Part shown: positions 56,849 through 64,000 of the stretch, one piece after another
Numbering within the stretch: position 1 is the first letter of the stretch
Layout of the letters: each line of letters opens with the position of its first letter
Virus record (IMG/VR): IMGVR_UViG_3300042261_002158
Span: 1 to 64,000 of that record
Reading direction: 5' to 3' (one strand)
Length of the DNA stretch: 64,000 bases
From: a virus
Made by a program: the position numbers and the translations under genes
The notes under the pieces: generated by a model
Databases searched by the model: none
Seen by the model: the letters and a program-made list of their open reading frames with translations, nothing else
What the model was told of the DNA's origin: nothing

Positions 56849-58006
56849 TTACTTCCTAAACCAATGTGGAGCCAACTTTCTGATTTTAGTGTCGAATTCT
56901 GGATCGTAAGTGTTACTTTTTTTATTTGTGTATTTACCCAAAACCAAGCCTAATTTTGTCTTCCAATTTGGTTTTGATTCTCCATTCCTTGCCATCTTCA
57001 AAAGTCGTTCTTTCTTTTCTTTAACAATATCTGATTGGCTAACAAACCAATCTAATCTTAGTTTTCTGATTTTAACATCAAATTCTAGATCATAACAATT
57101 ATTATTTTTATTAACATAATTACACAAGCATGCACCTAATTTTGTACATTGAGAAGGTCTTGATTCTCCTTTTGCAGCCCTCTCCAAAAGCAGTTCTTTA
57201 TTCTCATTGGCGGTATTCGCAAACCAATCCGGTCTTAAATTTCTGACTTTAATATCAAACTCTGAATCGTATGCGCTTTGACCGCTAGTAGTATAACTGC
57301 ATAAAGCTACACCTAACTTATTGTGTTTGTTTGGTCTTGGTTCTCCATTCCTTGCCATCTCCAAAAGTCGTTCTTTCTTTTCATCAGCAATATCTGATTT
57401 ACTAACAAACCAATCTAGCCTTAACTCTCTGATCTTGGCAGTAAATTCTGGATCGTAGGAGCCACTATTTTTATTTGTATAACTACATAAAACTACACCT
57501 AACTTATTGGGTTTGTTTGGTCTTGGTTTTCCATTTCTTGCCATCTCCAAAAGTTGTTCTTTATTTTTATCAGCAGTATTCTCAAGCCAATCTGGTCTTA
57601 ACTTCCGAATTTGTTTGTCAAATTCTGGATCGTAAGAACCATTATTTTTATTTACATAACCAAACAAACGCCCATACAATTTTGTTTTAAAACTTGGTCT
57701 TGGTTTTCCATTCCTCGCCATCTCCAAAAGTTGTTCTTTATTTTTATCGGCAGTATTTGTAAACCAATCTGGCCTTAACTTCCGAATTTGTTTGTCAAAT
57801 TCTGGATCGTAAGAACCTTTATTTTTATTTGTGTATTCAACTAAACATCCCCCTAATTTATTTAATTTACAACTTGGTCTTGGCTCTCCATTCCTTGCCA
57901 TTTCAAGTAATAGTTTTTTATTTTCAGCAGAAGATGATAATTCTTCAACAAAATCAATCCAGCCAGGAATTTTTTCCAGTGCTGTGATTTGCCATTTTTT
58001 AAGCAT
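56849..58006 (-). CDS. Repeat protein D: six modules
   Basis: A 385-aa protein. N-terminus MLKKWQITALEKIPGWIDFV, six modules with SDIADEKKERLLEMA and SDIVKEKKERLLKMA variants in modules 4 and 6, C-terminus APHWFRK. First gene of the four in transcription order, 5 nt after the 58012 gene. Confidence 0.7.
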   Translation of the reverse strand: MLKKWQITALEKIPGWIDFVEELSSSAENKKLLLEMARNGEPRPSCKLNKLGGCLVEYTNKNKGSYDPEFDKQIRKLRPDWFTNTADKNKEQLLEMARNGKPRPSFKTKLYGRLFGYVNKNNGSYDPEFDKQIRKLRPDWLENTADKNKEQLLEMARNGKPRPNKPNKLGVVLCSYTNKNSGSYDPEFTAKIRELRLDWFVSKSDIADEKKERLLEMARNGEPRPNKHNKLGVALCSYTTSGQSAYDSEFDIKVRNLRPDWFANTANENKELLLERAAKGESRPSQCTKLGACLCNYVNKNNNCYDLEFDVKIRKLRLDWFVSQSDIVKEKKERLLKMARNGESKPNWKTKLGLVLGKYTNKKSNTYDPEFDTKIRKLAPHWFRK

Positions 58007-58011
58007 AATCC

Positions 58012-58644
58012 CTATCCATTGTAAAAAAAATAAGTTGCCATCTCAGTTTTGCTGGCCTTATATGTATAAAAGTGATCGTACACTCCCCAACTACTTGGCT
58101 TGCGTAAATACGGCATCAAATACCCCAGAAAACTCTGAGGATCAAATTTGCGATTAGACCGACCGTCAGAAATCATTACGTTCGCAGCCACCACTGTCTC
58201 ATCTGGACAAAAGTTCATGGTTCTTGCCACATACAAATGACTAGCTGGCGTTATAACGGCTCTAGTGTAATCAAAATACACCAAAGAAGGCTTAAATTGA
58301 TCGTAATTCTCACTAATCATTTCGAGCCAGTCCCCTTTAAACCAATGAGCTTCTGGATGGTCCTGGCGATTTTTCTCGATCACTCCTTCCTCATATACAT
58401 CATAATCCACTCCGCAAAACTGATCTTTTTTGAGAAACCCCATATTTACCAACTGAACAATTTCTGCCCCTTCACTATTGGGTTGTCGGTTGCACAACGT
58501 CCAATAGTTACGATCCAAAGGAATGGATTGGTTGCCAGTGATGTCCCGATAAGCCTGGACCAACTGCTTTCTTGCCTCGATCTTCTTGGGCTTTTCATGA
58601 TATACCGGCTGATGCTGAGATTGGCGATACTTGTCAAAAGGCAT
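58012..58644 (-). CDS. Possible SAM-dependent methyltransferase-like protein, 210 aa
   Basis: The ATG at 58644 has AGGAGT 8 nt upstream; the longer frame from 58797 runs through the terminator of the upstream gene and is rejected. EIVQLVNMGFLKKDQFCGVD resembles motif I of Rossmann methyltransferases, SLVYFDYTRAV motif IV and VVAANVMISDGRSN a later strand. The substrate is unknown and the family assignment tentative. Confidence 0.5.
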   Translation of the reverse strand: MPFDKYRQSQHQPVYHEKPKKIEARKQLVQAYRDITGNQSIPLDRNYWTLCNRQPNSEGAEIVQLVNMGFLKKDQFCGVDYDVYEEGVIEKNRQDHPEAHWFKGDWLEMISENYDQFKPSLVYFDYTRAVITPASHLYVARTMNFCPDETVVAANVMISDGRSNRKFDPQSFLGYLMPYLRKPSSWGVYDHFYTYKASKTEMATYFFYNG

Positions 58645-58738
58645 GTGTAGACTCCTATTGCAAGGCCAACTGGTGTCAAATTTTGACAATTTCCTCTGTA
58701 GCAAGTCTACAACAACCGAATTTTTTTGTAAAGTTTGC

Positions 58739-58770
58739 AAAAAAATACCGGCATCTCTGCCGGTATTTAA
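58739..58770 (-). terminator. Rho-independent terminator of the GHKL gene
   Basis: AAATACCGGCA / TGCCGGTATTT with a 4-nt loop; T run on the minus strand. Confidence 0.85.
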
Positions 58771-58793
58771 GAAAAACAATGTGAGGAAAAAAA

Positions 58794-60920
58794 TCAATCT
58801 TTCTCCGCATCCTGATTGATTTTTTTCACATCATTCAATAAAGACAGAGCCTCTTCGCTTTCAAAAACAGCCATCAAATGTGAATTTGCATTCAACTGCT
58901 CTGAAGAACCAAATTTATTCTGTCCTTCTTCTTTTTTCGTCTTATTAAAATCAATTTCCAAATACTCCTGATGAAGAATATGAGCACGACGAGCCACTTT
59001 TGTAGCCTTTTCATAAATAGAAAGCCACTTGCGATAAAGACTGGGATGCATATCATAATTAAAAGAAGCCATCTGCAAAATAGTCGTATTATTTTTATTC
59101 AAAACAAGACGACCGTTACTGTAAACGCCGAATAAATCGGGCTCAAATTCCTGATAAGCTTCATGATCAATTTCAGATGTTCTGTTCTCCATCCCTTTCT
59201 CAGAATTAGGACCGCCATGCCCTCCAGGTCGCTTCGGAATCAACACTCTAAAAGTGAAATTGTACTTGTCAACGCCAATATCACAATGATAATTCTTTTT
59301 GGGCAAATATTGCTTCAAATGCTTGTATTCGTCAACAGAAATCAAAGATTTCTTGCCATTTTCATCAATTCGAATCAATGGAGAGACACTAATAGAATAA
59401 ACATTGTCATATTCAAGCCTAAAATCGACCCCAGGAGTGACATTGAAAATAGCATCCAGTACAGGTTTTCCATTGCCATATTCCAATTTCACAAAATTAA
59501 CATGATCTCCAGGCTCTAAAGTTCTGATAATTTTCCAGCTTTTATTGCCTTCACTATCAGCAACTTCTTTCAAAACATTAATAGTTCGATCTACCGAAGC
59601 ACCTTGATACTTAGGAATAGGAGCCAAATCATCAGTACAATCGTAAGGACAGTGGCTTTTCATCCTCTCTTTGAAATCAACCAAATTAGTCGGATTTTCA
59701 TTGGCAATTTTCTGAAATACTATATTGACAAGCTTTCTGGTTTGATGAGGATCATTAGTTTGGAAAAATTCATTCAATCCTCCCAAGGCAAAAATAGATC
59801 CTGATTGCTTTGGAATTAAATTAACCCGAGCCTTGACAACAGGCAACCAATGAGCAGCTTCAGTAAATTCTGGATAAAACTGTTTAAGTTTAGAGCTAAA
59901 ATCCTTTTTAGGACAGAAAATACCTAAAATAGCCAATAAATCACGAACATTAGAGGATGTGTAATATGGTTCGGTACTTGCCCTGGTTAAATCTTTATTG
60001 CAATATTCACCTTTATAATCACAGGTGACAAACAACAATTCATTAGAGTGTTTGTAGTCATTCCTTCTTAAGCCTTTTTCTTCTCCATTCAACACAATTG
60101 GACGATTAAAACCATCCAAAAGGTTTGGATAAACTACAAGCTGAATATTAACATCAAAATCATATTTCGCATCTCCTTCTTTAATGCTAAAAGATGTGTT
60201 AAAGAACTCCTGATCTACACAAAACTCTTCATCAACTTTATCAATGCTTGGAATATTGAAAGTACGGGAGCTATCTGAAAAATCGATAGTTTTGTATTTG
60301 CACAACTTTCCGTGAATTGTATTTAGCTTGGCACGCAGCCTAATCTTGCCAACCAAAGGAGTGATTTCTGATATCAGTCTTGCATAGGAAGGAACAATCA
60401 GTCCATTGTGCTCCTTGTTTTTGATCGTGTTGGCATTAGAGTATCTGTAGATGTAATAGACATTATATCTTTTATAATTGCTCCCCATTACGCTTTTGAT
60501 TTCATGATTCCACTCATTGGAAACGTCCTTAACAAGGGCATCATTGAAATTTTCACAAGTCAACCTAACGCTATATTCGCAATCTGAACGATTGTGAATA
60601 ACAAATTCAGCCTCCTCATTTGTCTTCGTTGTAAGAAACATATTGGACTTCATGCCGTTACCTTGAATTCCGTCTCCACCGGTAACGCTTGGTCGCATGC
60701 AGGATTTTAGGTCTTCAATGCTTTTAAAAGCATTTCCATTATGGCCAAGTACAAAATATTCTTTGCTGTCCTTTCTTAGATTGAACAGAATCATTTCGTT
60801 TGCTTTTTGAGCATAAGCATTATGAAGCACCTCCCTAACGACTAGAGCAACCCTCTTTTCTTCCGAGACATAATCGTCTCGACGGGTTAACATTGTAATT
60901 GGAAAAGTAGAATTCGGCAT
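58794..60920 (-). CDS. GHKL-type ATPase (MORC/Hsp90-like N-terminus), 708 aa
   Basis: Residues 23-95: VALVVREVLHNAYAQKA is the N box (E30, N34); VLGHNGNAF replaces the usual D-x-G-x-G (His at the Asp position); GIQGNGMKSNMF is the G2 lid. A transducer-like beta domain and a long unidentified region follow, with a polar C-terminus. Relatives such as MORC and MutL bind DNA in an ATP-controlled way. The missing Asp may mean loss of hydrolysis or changed nucleotide use. Monocistronic with a terminator. Confidence 0.75.
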   Translation of the reverse strand: MPNSTFPITMLTRRDDYVSEEKRVALVVREVLHNAYAQKANEMILFNLRKDSKEYFVLGHNGNAFKSIEDLKSCMRPSVTGGDGIQGNGMKSNMFLTTKTNEEAEFVIHNRSDCEYSVRLTCENFNDALVKDVSNEWNHEIKSVMGSNYKRYNVYYIYRYSNANTIKNKEHNGLIVPSYARLISEITPLVGKIRLRAKLNTIHGKLCKYKTIDFSDSSRTFNIPSIDKVDEEFCVDQEFFNTSFSIKEGDAKYDFDVNIQLVVYPNLLDGFNRPIVLNGEEKGLRRNDYKHSNELLFVTCDYKGEYCNKDLTRASTEPYYTSSNVRDLLAILGIFCPKKDFSSKLKQFYPEFTEAAHWLPVVKARVNLIPKQSGSIFALGGLNEFFQTNDPHQTRKLVNIVFQKIANENPTNLVDFKERMKSHCPYDCTDDLAPIPKYQGASVDRTINVLKEVADSEGNKSWKIIRTLEPGDHVNFVKLEYGNGKPVLDAIFNVTPGVDFRLEYDNVYSISVSPLIRIDENGKKSLISVDEYKHLKQYLPKKNYHCDIGVDKYNFTFRVLIPKRPGGHGGPNSEKGMENRTSEIDHEAYQEFEPDLFGVYSNGRLVLNKNNTTILQMASFNYDMHPSLYRKWLSIYEKATKVARRAHILHQEYLEIDFNKTKKEEGQNKFGSSEQLNANSHLMAVFESEEALSLLNDVKKINQDAEKD

Positions 60921-61008
60921 TATTTTTTTCTCTCTTTCTGTAAAATAGTTAGTCTTGCAAGTGAACGGCGCATTCTAATACCATAAGAGTTTATGTCAAT
61001 ATGAAAAG

Positions 61009-61716
61009 TTAAAATTCTTCATGTGAAAATTCTTTTTTAAAATAAGAACGCAACCCTTCAGTAATCTTTTCTTTAATTAAATTTAAATCAAAAAAGCAAC
61101 TGTCGCACATTGCGGTTAAGTCTTTATCAGACATCAATTTAGACATATAGGGCGACAAGGCAACGTAATAACGAGATACTTTCCCTGAGACCAACCACAT
61201 TTTGAATATTTTTGTATCCAAAAATTCCTTGATTTTTTCTAAAGATGGCTCTCCGTCGCATCTTTCAAATAAAAATTTCTTGGTTTTGTCAATTTCGTGA
61301 AAAAGTTTTGGATCGGTATTGTCTAAAACAGGCGTTTTGGAAGCTATTTCGTCTAATTTTCTATTGAACCATCGTTCCCAAACCTTCCAGCGAATCCAAG
61401 CTTTCTCTCCGCAAATGCAGTTGGGAGAAATATTTTCTGAATTATTCATTTTCAAAATGGTCAAATTGGCACGAATGTACAAGCTATTTTGTTCAGGTTT
61501 AAGTAAACCACGAGTTTCTCGCAACATTTTCCAGCAATGTTTAAAAAGAACCGATTTTCGAGGATCTTTTTTACTGGGCAAGGTATTACGTCGATAATCT
61601 ACCCCATGAATATTTCCTTTGAAAATTTTAAGAAATTCCTCTTGATAAAGATCTGCCATTTTGTAAGCATGCACTTCCTCAGGAGTCATAGACGAGATTA
61701 AATTGATGTCTATCAT
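61009..61716 (-). CDS. Hypothetical protein, 235 aa
   Basis: ATG 61716 chosen over a TTG at 61734. ISPNCICGEKAWIRW and TAMCDSCFFDL give a likely zinc site. Helical, basic middle (YRRNTLPSKKDPRKSVLF). Located next to replication genes, so a nucleic-acid role is possible but not shown. Confidence 0.6.
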   Translation of the reverse strand: MIDINLISSMTPEEVHAYKMADLYQEEFLKIFKGNIHGVDYRRNTLPSKKDPRKSVLFKHCWKMLRETRGLLKPEQNSLYIRANLTILKMNNSENISPNCICGEKAWIRWKVWERWFNRKLDEIASKTPVLDNTDPKLFHEIDKTKKFLFERCDGEPSLEKIKEFLDTKIFKMWLVSGKVSRYYVALSPYMSKLMSDKDLTAMCDSCFFDLNLIKEKITEGLRSYFKKEFSHEEF

Positions 61717-61839
61717 GACAGAATTATATAACAAATGCTTATTTTGGTCTAGAAAAAAATTTTCTAAATTTTGTTATTGAAATTTCTAATCGAATGCGCT
61801 ATATTACCCATGTCGAAGAACCTTATTTTTAATTAAATA

Positions 61840-62290
61840 AGTAAGTAGACAGGCTTGTCCAATTGAATGGGAGAAGATACCTCCAAGTCTTTTGGGTAGC
61901 CCAAAACTAGAGCCGAGTACATAAGTTAGTTTTATGTTGAGCCTTGGAGCCGGGCAGGTTTACAGAGACCTAGTGCCTTTCTCGACGTACCGAGGTTTGC
62001 CGTGCTTCTTACTCGCATCCAGAGCGGTGACATTTGCATTAAAAAGCTTGCGAGGGCGCAAATGAAGATGCTACACGGTTAGTAGGTACACAAAAAAGCG
62101 TATCGTCAAAAGTTACAACGAAAGCATTGCTTGTAGTATATGCAGATATATCTAGTTTTTTAGATACTTCTGTAGCAAAAGGACCCTTAAGTACAAAACA
62201 TTAGGGAAAAAAAACTTCCCTCAGTACTTAAGCATTACTTTTGTATTTATTCTATATTACAAGCATTAGCCACCGCCCCCTGGTCTAGAC
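61840..62290 (+). ncRNA. Putative large structured RNA in a gene-free stretch
   Basis: The 61717-62349 stretch has no plausible gene. It holds many consistent helices: CTCCAAG 61881 with CTTGGAG 61943; TTTTGGG 61890 with CCCAAAA 61900; ACATAA 61919 with TTATGT 61932; GCATC 62015 with GATGC 62067; CATTTGC 62031 with GCAAATG 62058; a 13-bp helix TGCTTGTAGTATA 62128 with TATATTACAAGCA 62253; CTTAAGTAC 62186 with GTACTTAAG 62224, enclosing GGGAA/TTCCC. The one G-U pair in the 13-bp helix works only on the + strand. Class unknown. Confidence 0.55.
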
Positions 62291-62349
62291 TTATAAAGAA
62301 ATTTTAGAAAAGACTAGATTTTTAAAAATTAATTTGATAAGATGCAGGG

Positions 62350-63669
62350 ATGGATTCAAGTATCGCTGGCACACAACTTTCTGAGCAGATTTATGATTTA
62401 ATGCAAGGACAAGAATCCTTGTATCTTAGAACTGAGCCCGAAGTCCCTGACTTTACGGCTAATTTACCATTTAGAATTTTTATTTATAATAAAAATCAAA
62501 AGCTAGAGATCGAGGTATTCTCCGAAAATTTGATCTTGATTTTTAATTTATTGAAAATTACAATATTTACAAATGAATTTATTAAATACTTGTACTGTTG
62601 GAACATTAAGTCTCTTTGCTCATATTTTACATTTTTTACATCAAAATTTTTGTTCTCAGATGTAAATATGGTGAATGTGATCGACCTGAAAGTTATTGAA
62701 AACTTTTTAGGTATCAGGAAGAATCACCCTGAAAGTTTACCAGAGGTGATTAACAGAACAAGGATTGTAATTCAAAATAAAAACTGGAAGACTATTTACA
62801 AACAAATACATCTTCCGTTGTCGCTTAAAGTATTACCTTTAATTGAGACAACACCATTAATTAACACTTTGACTAGAAAATCTGAATACCCTTATTATGA
62901 AATTGAAGGCCAACAAAATGGTCGAATGAATTGTGTCAAGAAATTCACCAATGGCTATCTTGCTCATAATATGAGTCCAGATATAAAACGAAATATGAAA
63001 CCTAAAGGTTACAATCTAAGCTTTATTCTGCCCGATTATCGGTATTGTGAAGTCGTTGTCTTGCAATGGCTCACTAAAGACGAAGTGTTAAAAGACATTT
63101 TAGATTCAGGATTAGATGTACATAAGAGAATTTATGAGTTGATCACTAATAATCCCTGTGATACTCCAAACAAGCGAAGCATTTCTAAGAAAATGTTTTT
63201 GCCAGTTATGTTTGGTTGTGGTCCTAAAGGTCTAGCAGATAATTTAAAGATCACAGAGGATGTGGCAAAGGAATTGTATCGTAGGATTTGTATTATTTTT
63301 AAACAATCTGCAAAATGGATGTTTGAGAAACAAAAAGCAGCAGCACAAGGAGTGATTTGCGATTATTTCGGCAGACCTAGACAATATCCGCAAAATGAGA
63401 GCTATCGTGCTCGTAATGGAATGGTTCAAGGTGTTGCTGCTACAGTTTGTCAAGAAAAATTGATTCAATTAAGTGAAAAATTAAACCGTCAGGATGCCAA
63501 GATCGCTTTTAGTGTTCATGACGGTTTTGGTTTGGTGTGTGATACAGAGAAAATTAATCAGGTTAGTGTTTTGGTTAATGAAGTTTTAAGTTCTGAGTCT
63601 GTGTTATGTCCAGGGCTTAAGATGGAGGTAGAGATTAAAACAGGTACTCGTTTAGATGCTTTGGTTTAA
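62350..63669 (+). CDS. Compact family A DNA polymerase
   Basis: A 439-aa protein. EIEGQQNGRMNCVKKF precedes motif A (LPDYRYCEVVVLQWLTKDEV with the catalytic Asp in PDYRY), motif B is KRSISKKMFLPVMFGCGPKG and motif C FSVHDGFGLV (VHDG at about 389-392, where VHDE is usual). The N-terminal 170 residues retain only a faint exonuclease-like layout (YCWNIKSLCSYF; DLKVIENFLGI). At 439 aa it is shorter than T7-type enzymes (about 700). Replicative role likely. The E-to-G change after HD is unusual. Confidence 0.82.
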   Translation: MDSSIAGTQLSEQIYDLMQGQESLYLRTEPEVPDFTANLPFRIFIYNKNQKLEIEVFSENLILIFNLLKITIFTNEFIKYLYCWNIKSLCSYFTFFTSKFLFSDVNMVNVIDLKVIENFLGIRKNHPESLPEVINRTRIVIQNKNWKTIYKQIHLPLSLKVLPLIETTPLINTLTRKSEYPYYEIEGQQNGRMNCVKKFTNGYLAHNMSPDIKRNMKPKGYNLSFILPDYRYCEVVVLQWLTKDEVLKDILDSGLDVHKRIYELITNNPCDTPNKRSISKKMFLPVMFGCGPKGLADNLKITEDVAKELYRRICIIFKQSAKWMFEKQKAAAQGVICDYFGRPRQYPQNESYRARNGMVQGVAATVCQEKLIQLSEKLNRQDAKIAFSVHDGFGLVCDTEKINQVSVLVNEVLSSESVLCPGLKMEVEIKTGTRLDALV

Positions 63670-63678
63670 GGGGGTCTT

Positions 63679-64000
63679 TTGCAAACATTAGAAACAATTG
63701 TAAATAATTTTCCTATTACTGAAAAAGAATATGAAATTTTAGATAAAAAATTTGGTGCTTTAGCTTATTATGCCGCTTGGCAACTCAAAAAGAACAACAT
63801 CAACAATAATCAATTAAATGATCCAGATGATGATGTTCAAGAGCTTCGTATTGCGTTAATACGTGCTGGAAGTTATTATAAAAGACAGATTTACATCGAA
63901 AGCTGTTTTAATATTTTACATAAACATGTCAAAGATAAGTTCAACAGATGTGTTTTGAAGAGATTACAACAACTTTGGATAGATCGTCGTCGTCATGGAG
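63679..64000 (+). CDS. Partial protein at the right edge
   Basis: TTG start 4 nt after AGGGGG, immediately downstream of the polymerase, open to the end (107 codons). LQTLETIVNNFPITEKEYEI, then DDDVQELRIALIRAGSYYKR, QIYIESCFNIL. The segment recalls sigma-factor-like helices of phage transcription proteins, but that is only a guess. An operon with the polymerase is likely. Confidence 0.5.
   Translation, partial: MQTLETIVNNFPITEKEYEILDKKFGALAYYAAWQLKKNNINNNQLNDPDDDVQELRIALIRAGSYYKRQIYIESCFNILHKHVKDKFNRCVLKRLQQLWIDRRRHG

Larger units (their letters stand above)
54258..58006 (-). repeat. Array of 19 coding repeats in four adjacent genes
   Basis: Modules of about 165-180 bp: 3 in the first gene, 5, 5 and 6 in the others, all same strand, plus a remnant. 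Long near-identical DNA stretches recur between copies (for example the GAGCTTTTTGTTTTC and CAAATTCTGGATCGTAA blocks), indicating duplication and gene conversion. Confidence 0.85.

Noticed and set aside
54258-58006. CRISPR or ankyrin/TPR array
   Set aside because: Repeats are about 165-180 bp, coding and without spacers; the module lacks TPR or ankyrin consensus residues.
58645-58797. N-terminal 51-residue extension of the 58012 gene
   Set aside because: It runs through the terminator of the upstream gene; a good Shine-Dalgarno lies before the internal ATG.
61840-62290. tmRNA, RNase P RNA or group I intron
   Set aside because: No tRNA-like ends with TTCGA, no RNase P core motif and no clear P-Q-R-S elements; no upstream exon on the + strand.
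62350-63669. Truncated polymerase pseudogene
   Set aside because: Motifs A, B and C are in order in one frame, and the N-terminal half has a consistent if weak exonuclease-like layout.
1-64000. Integrase, transposase, attachment sites or insertion sequences
   Set aside because: None seen; the mobile genes present are homing endonucleases.

Overview
The window reads as part of the genome of a very large tailed phage (myovirus, T4-like in its virion logic). Base composition is AT-rich and genes are tightly packed on both strands, often overlapping by 4 nt. Phage hallmarks are a T4-type neck protein, a UvsW-like helicase, a compact family A DNA polymerase, a primase-polymerase, a family 4 uracil-DNA glycosylase, MazG, two free-standing homing endonucleases, an encoded tRNA-Tyr, short genes derived from capsid and neck proteins, and T4-late-like TAAATA promoter boxes. 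Several genes look drawn from a Planctomycetes-like host: a PEP-CTERM-type surface protein, a secreted papain-like peptidase, a membrane-anchored protein of a planctomycete type, Tat-like N-termini, a McsA-like protein and CsrA. No database search was possible, so the host assignment is an inference.

Layout. 1-10 kb: virion-type genes, a LAGLIDADG endonuclease, a 1025-aa protein with zinc ribbons, the neck protein, an HNH endonuclease behind an SD-masking hairpin, and UDG. 10-16 kb: sugar epimerase and glycosyltransferases. 16-22 kb: a tagged protein built of acidic pentapeptide repeats, primase-polymerase, an amidoligase-like enzyme, a virion protein and a McsA-like protein. 22-26 kb: subtilase, sulfotransferase and a two-domain glycosyltransferase. 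26-40 kb: a cluster of otherwise unrelated proteins sharing an N-terminal tag (M-x-F-x-x-W-L-E type) that resembles the T4 capsid-targeting sequence. Among them are an ADP-ribosyltransferase-like and a kinase-like protein. CsrA, MazG, UvsW and a sugar-modifying cassette lie between them. 40.8-43.5 kb: an 883-aa protein with the architecture of the eukaryotic major vault protein. 43.5-52 kb: leftward small genes, many of them paralogues or fragments of capsid-type and neck-type domains, two with Tat-like signals. 52-58 kb: an SF2 helicase, then four neighbouring genes plus a remnant made of 19 copies of one repeat. 58-61.7 kb: a possible methyltransferase, a GHKL ATPase and an unknown gene. 61.7-62.35 kb: a gene-free stretch with many nested helices, probably a structured RNA. 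62.35 kb to the end: DNA polymerase and a partial gene.

The genes suggest three linked programmes. The first is a virion carrying internal tagged proteins, probably co-packaged and some ejected. The second is extensive glycan, sulfate and amino-sugar decoration. The third is host takeover or defence (CsrA, McsA-like, MazG, ART-like, GHKL). Two promoter classes are visible: an extended -10 TTGCTATAAT before replication-type and sugar genes, and TAAATA before virion and tagged genes. Both often sit 2-7 nt from the start codon with no Shine-Dalgarno sequence, which predicts leaderless mRNAs. The strongest candidates for an undescribed system are the phage vault-like protein, the tagged cargo set, and the cluster of capsid-derived fragments with export-type signals.
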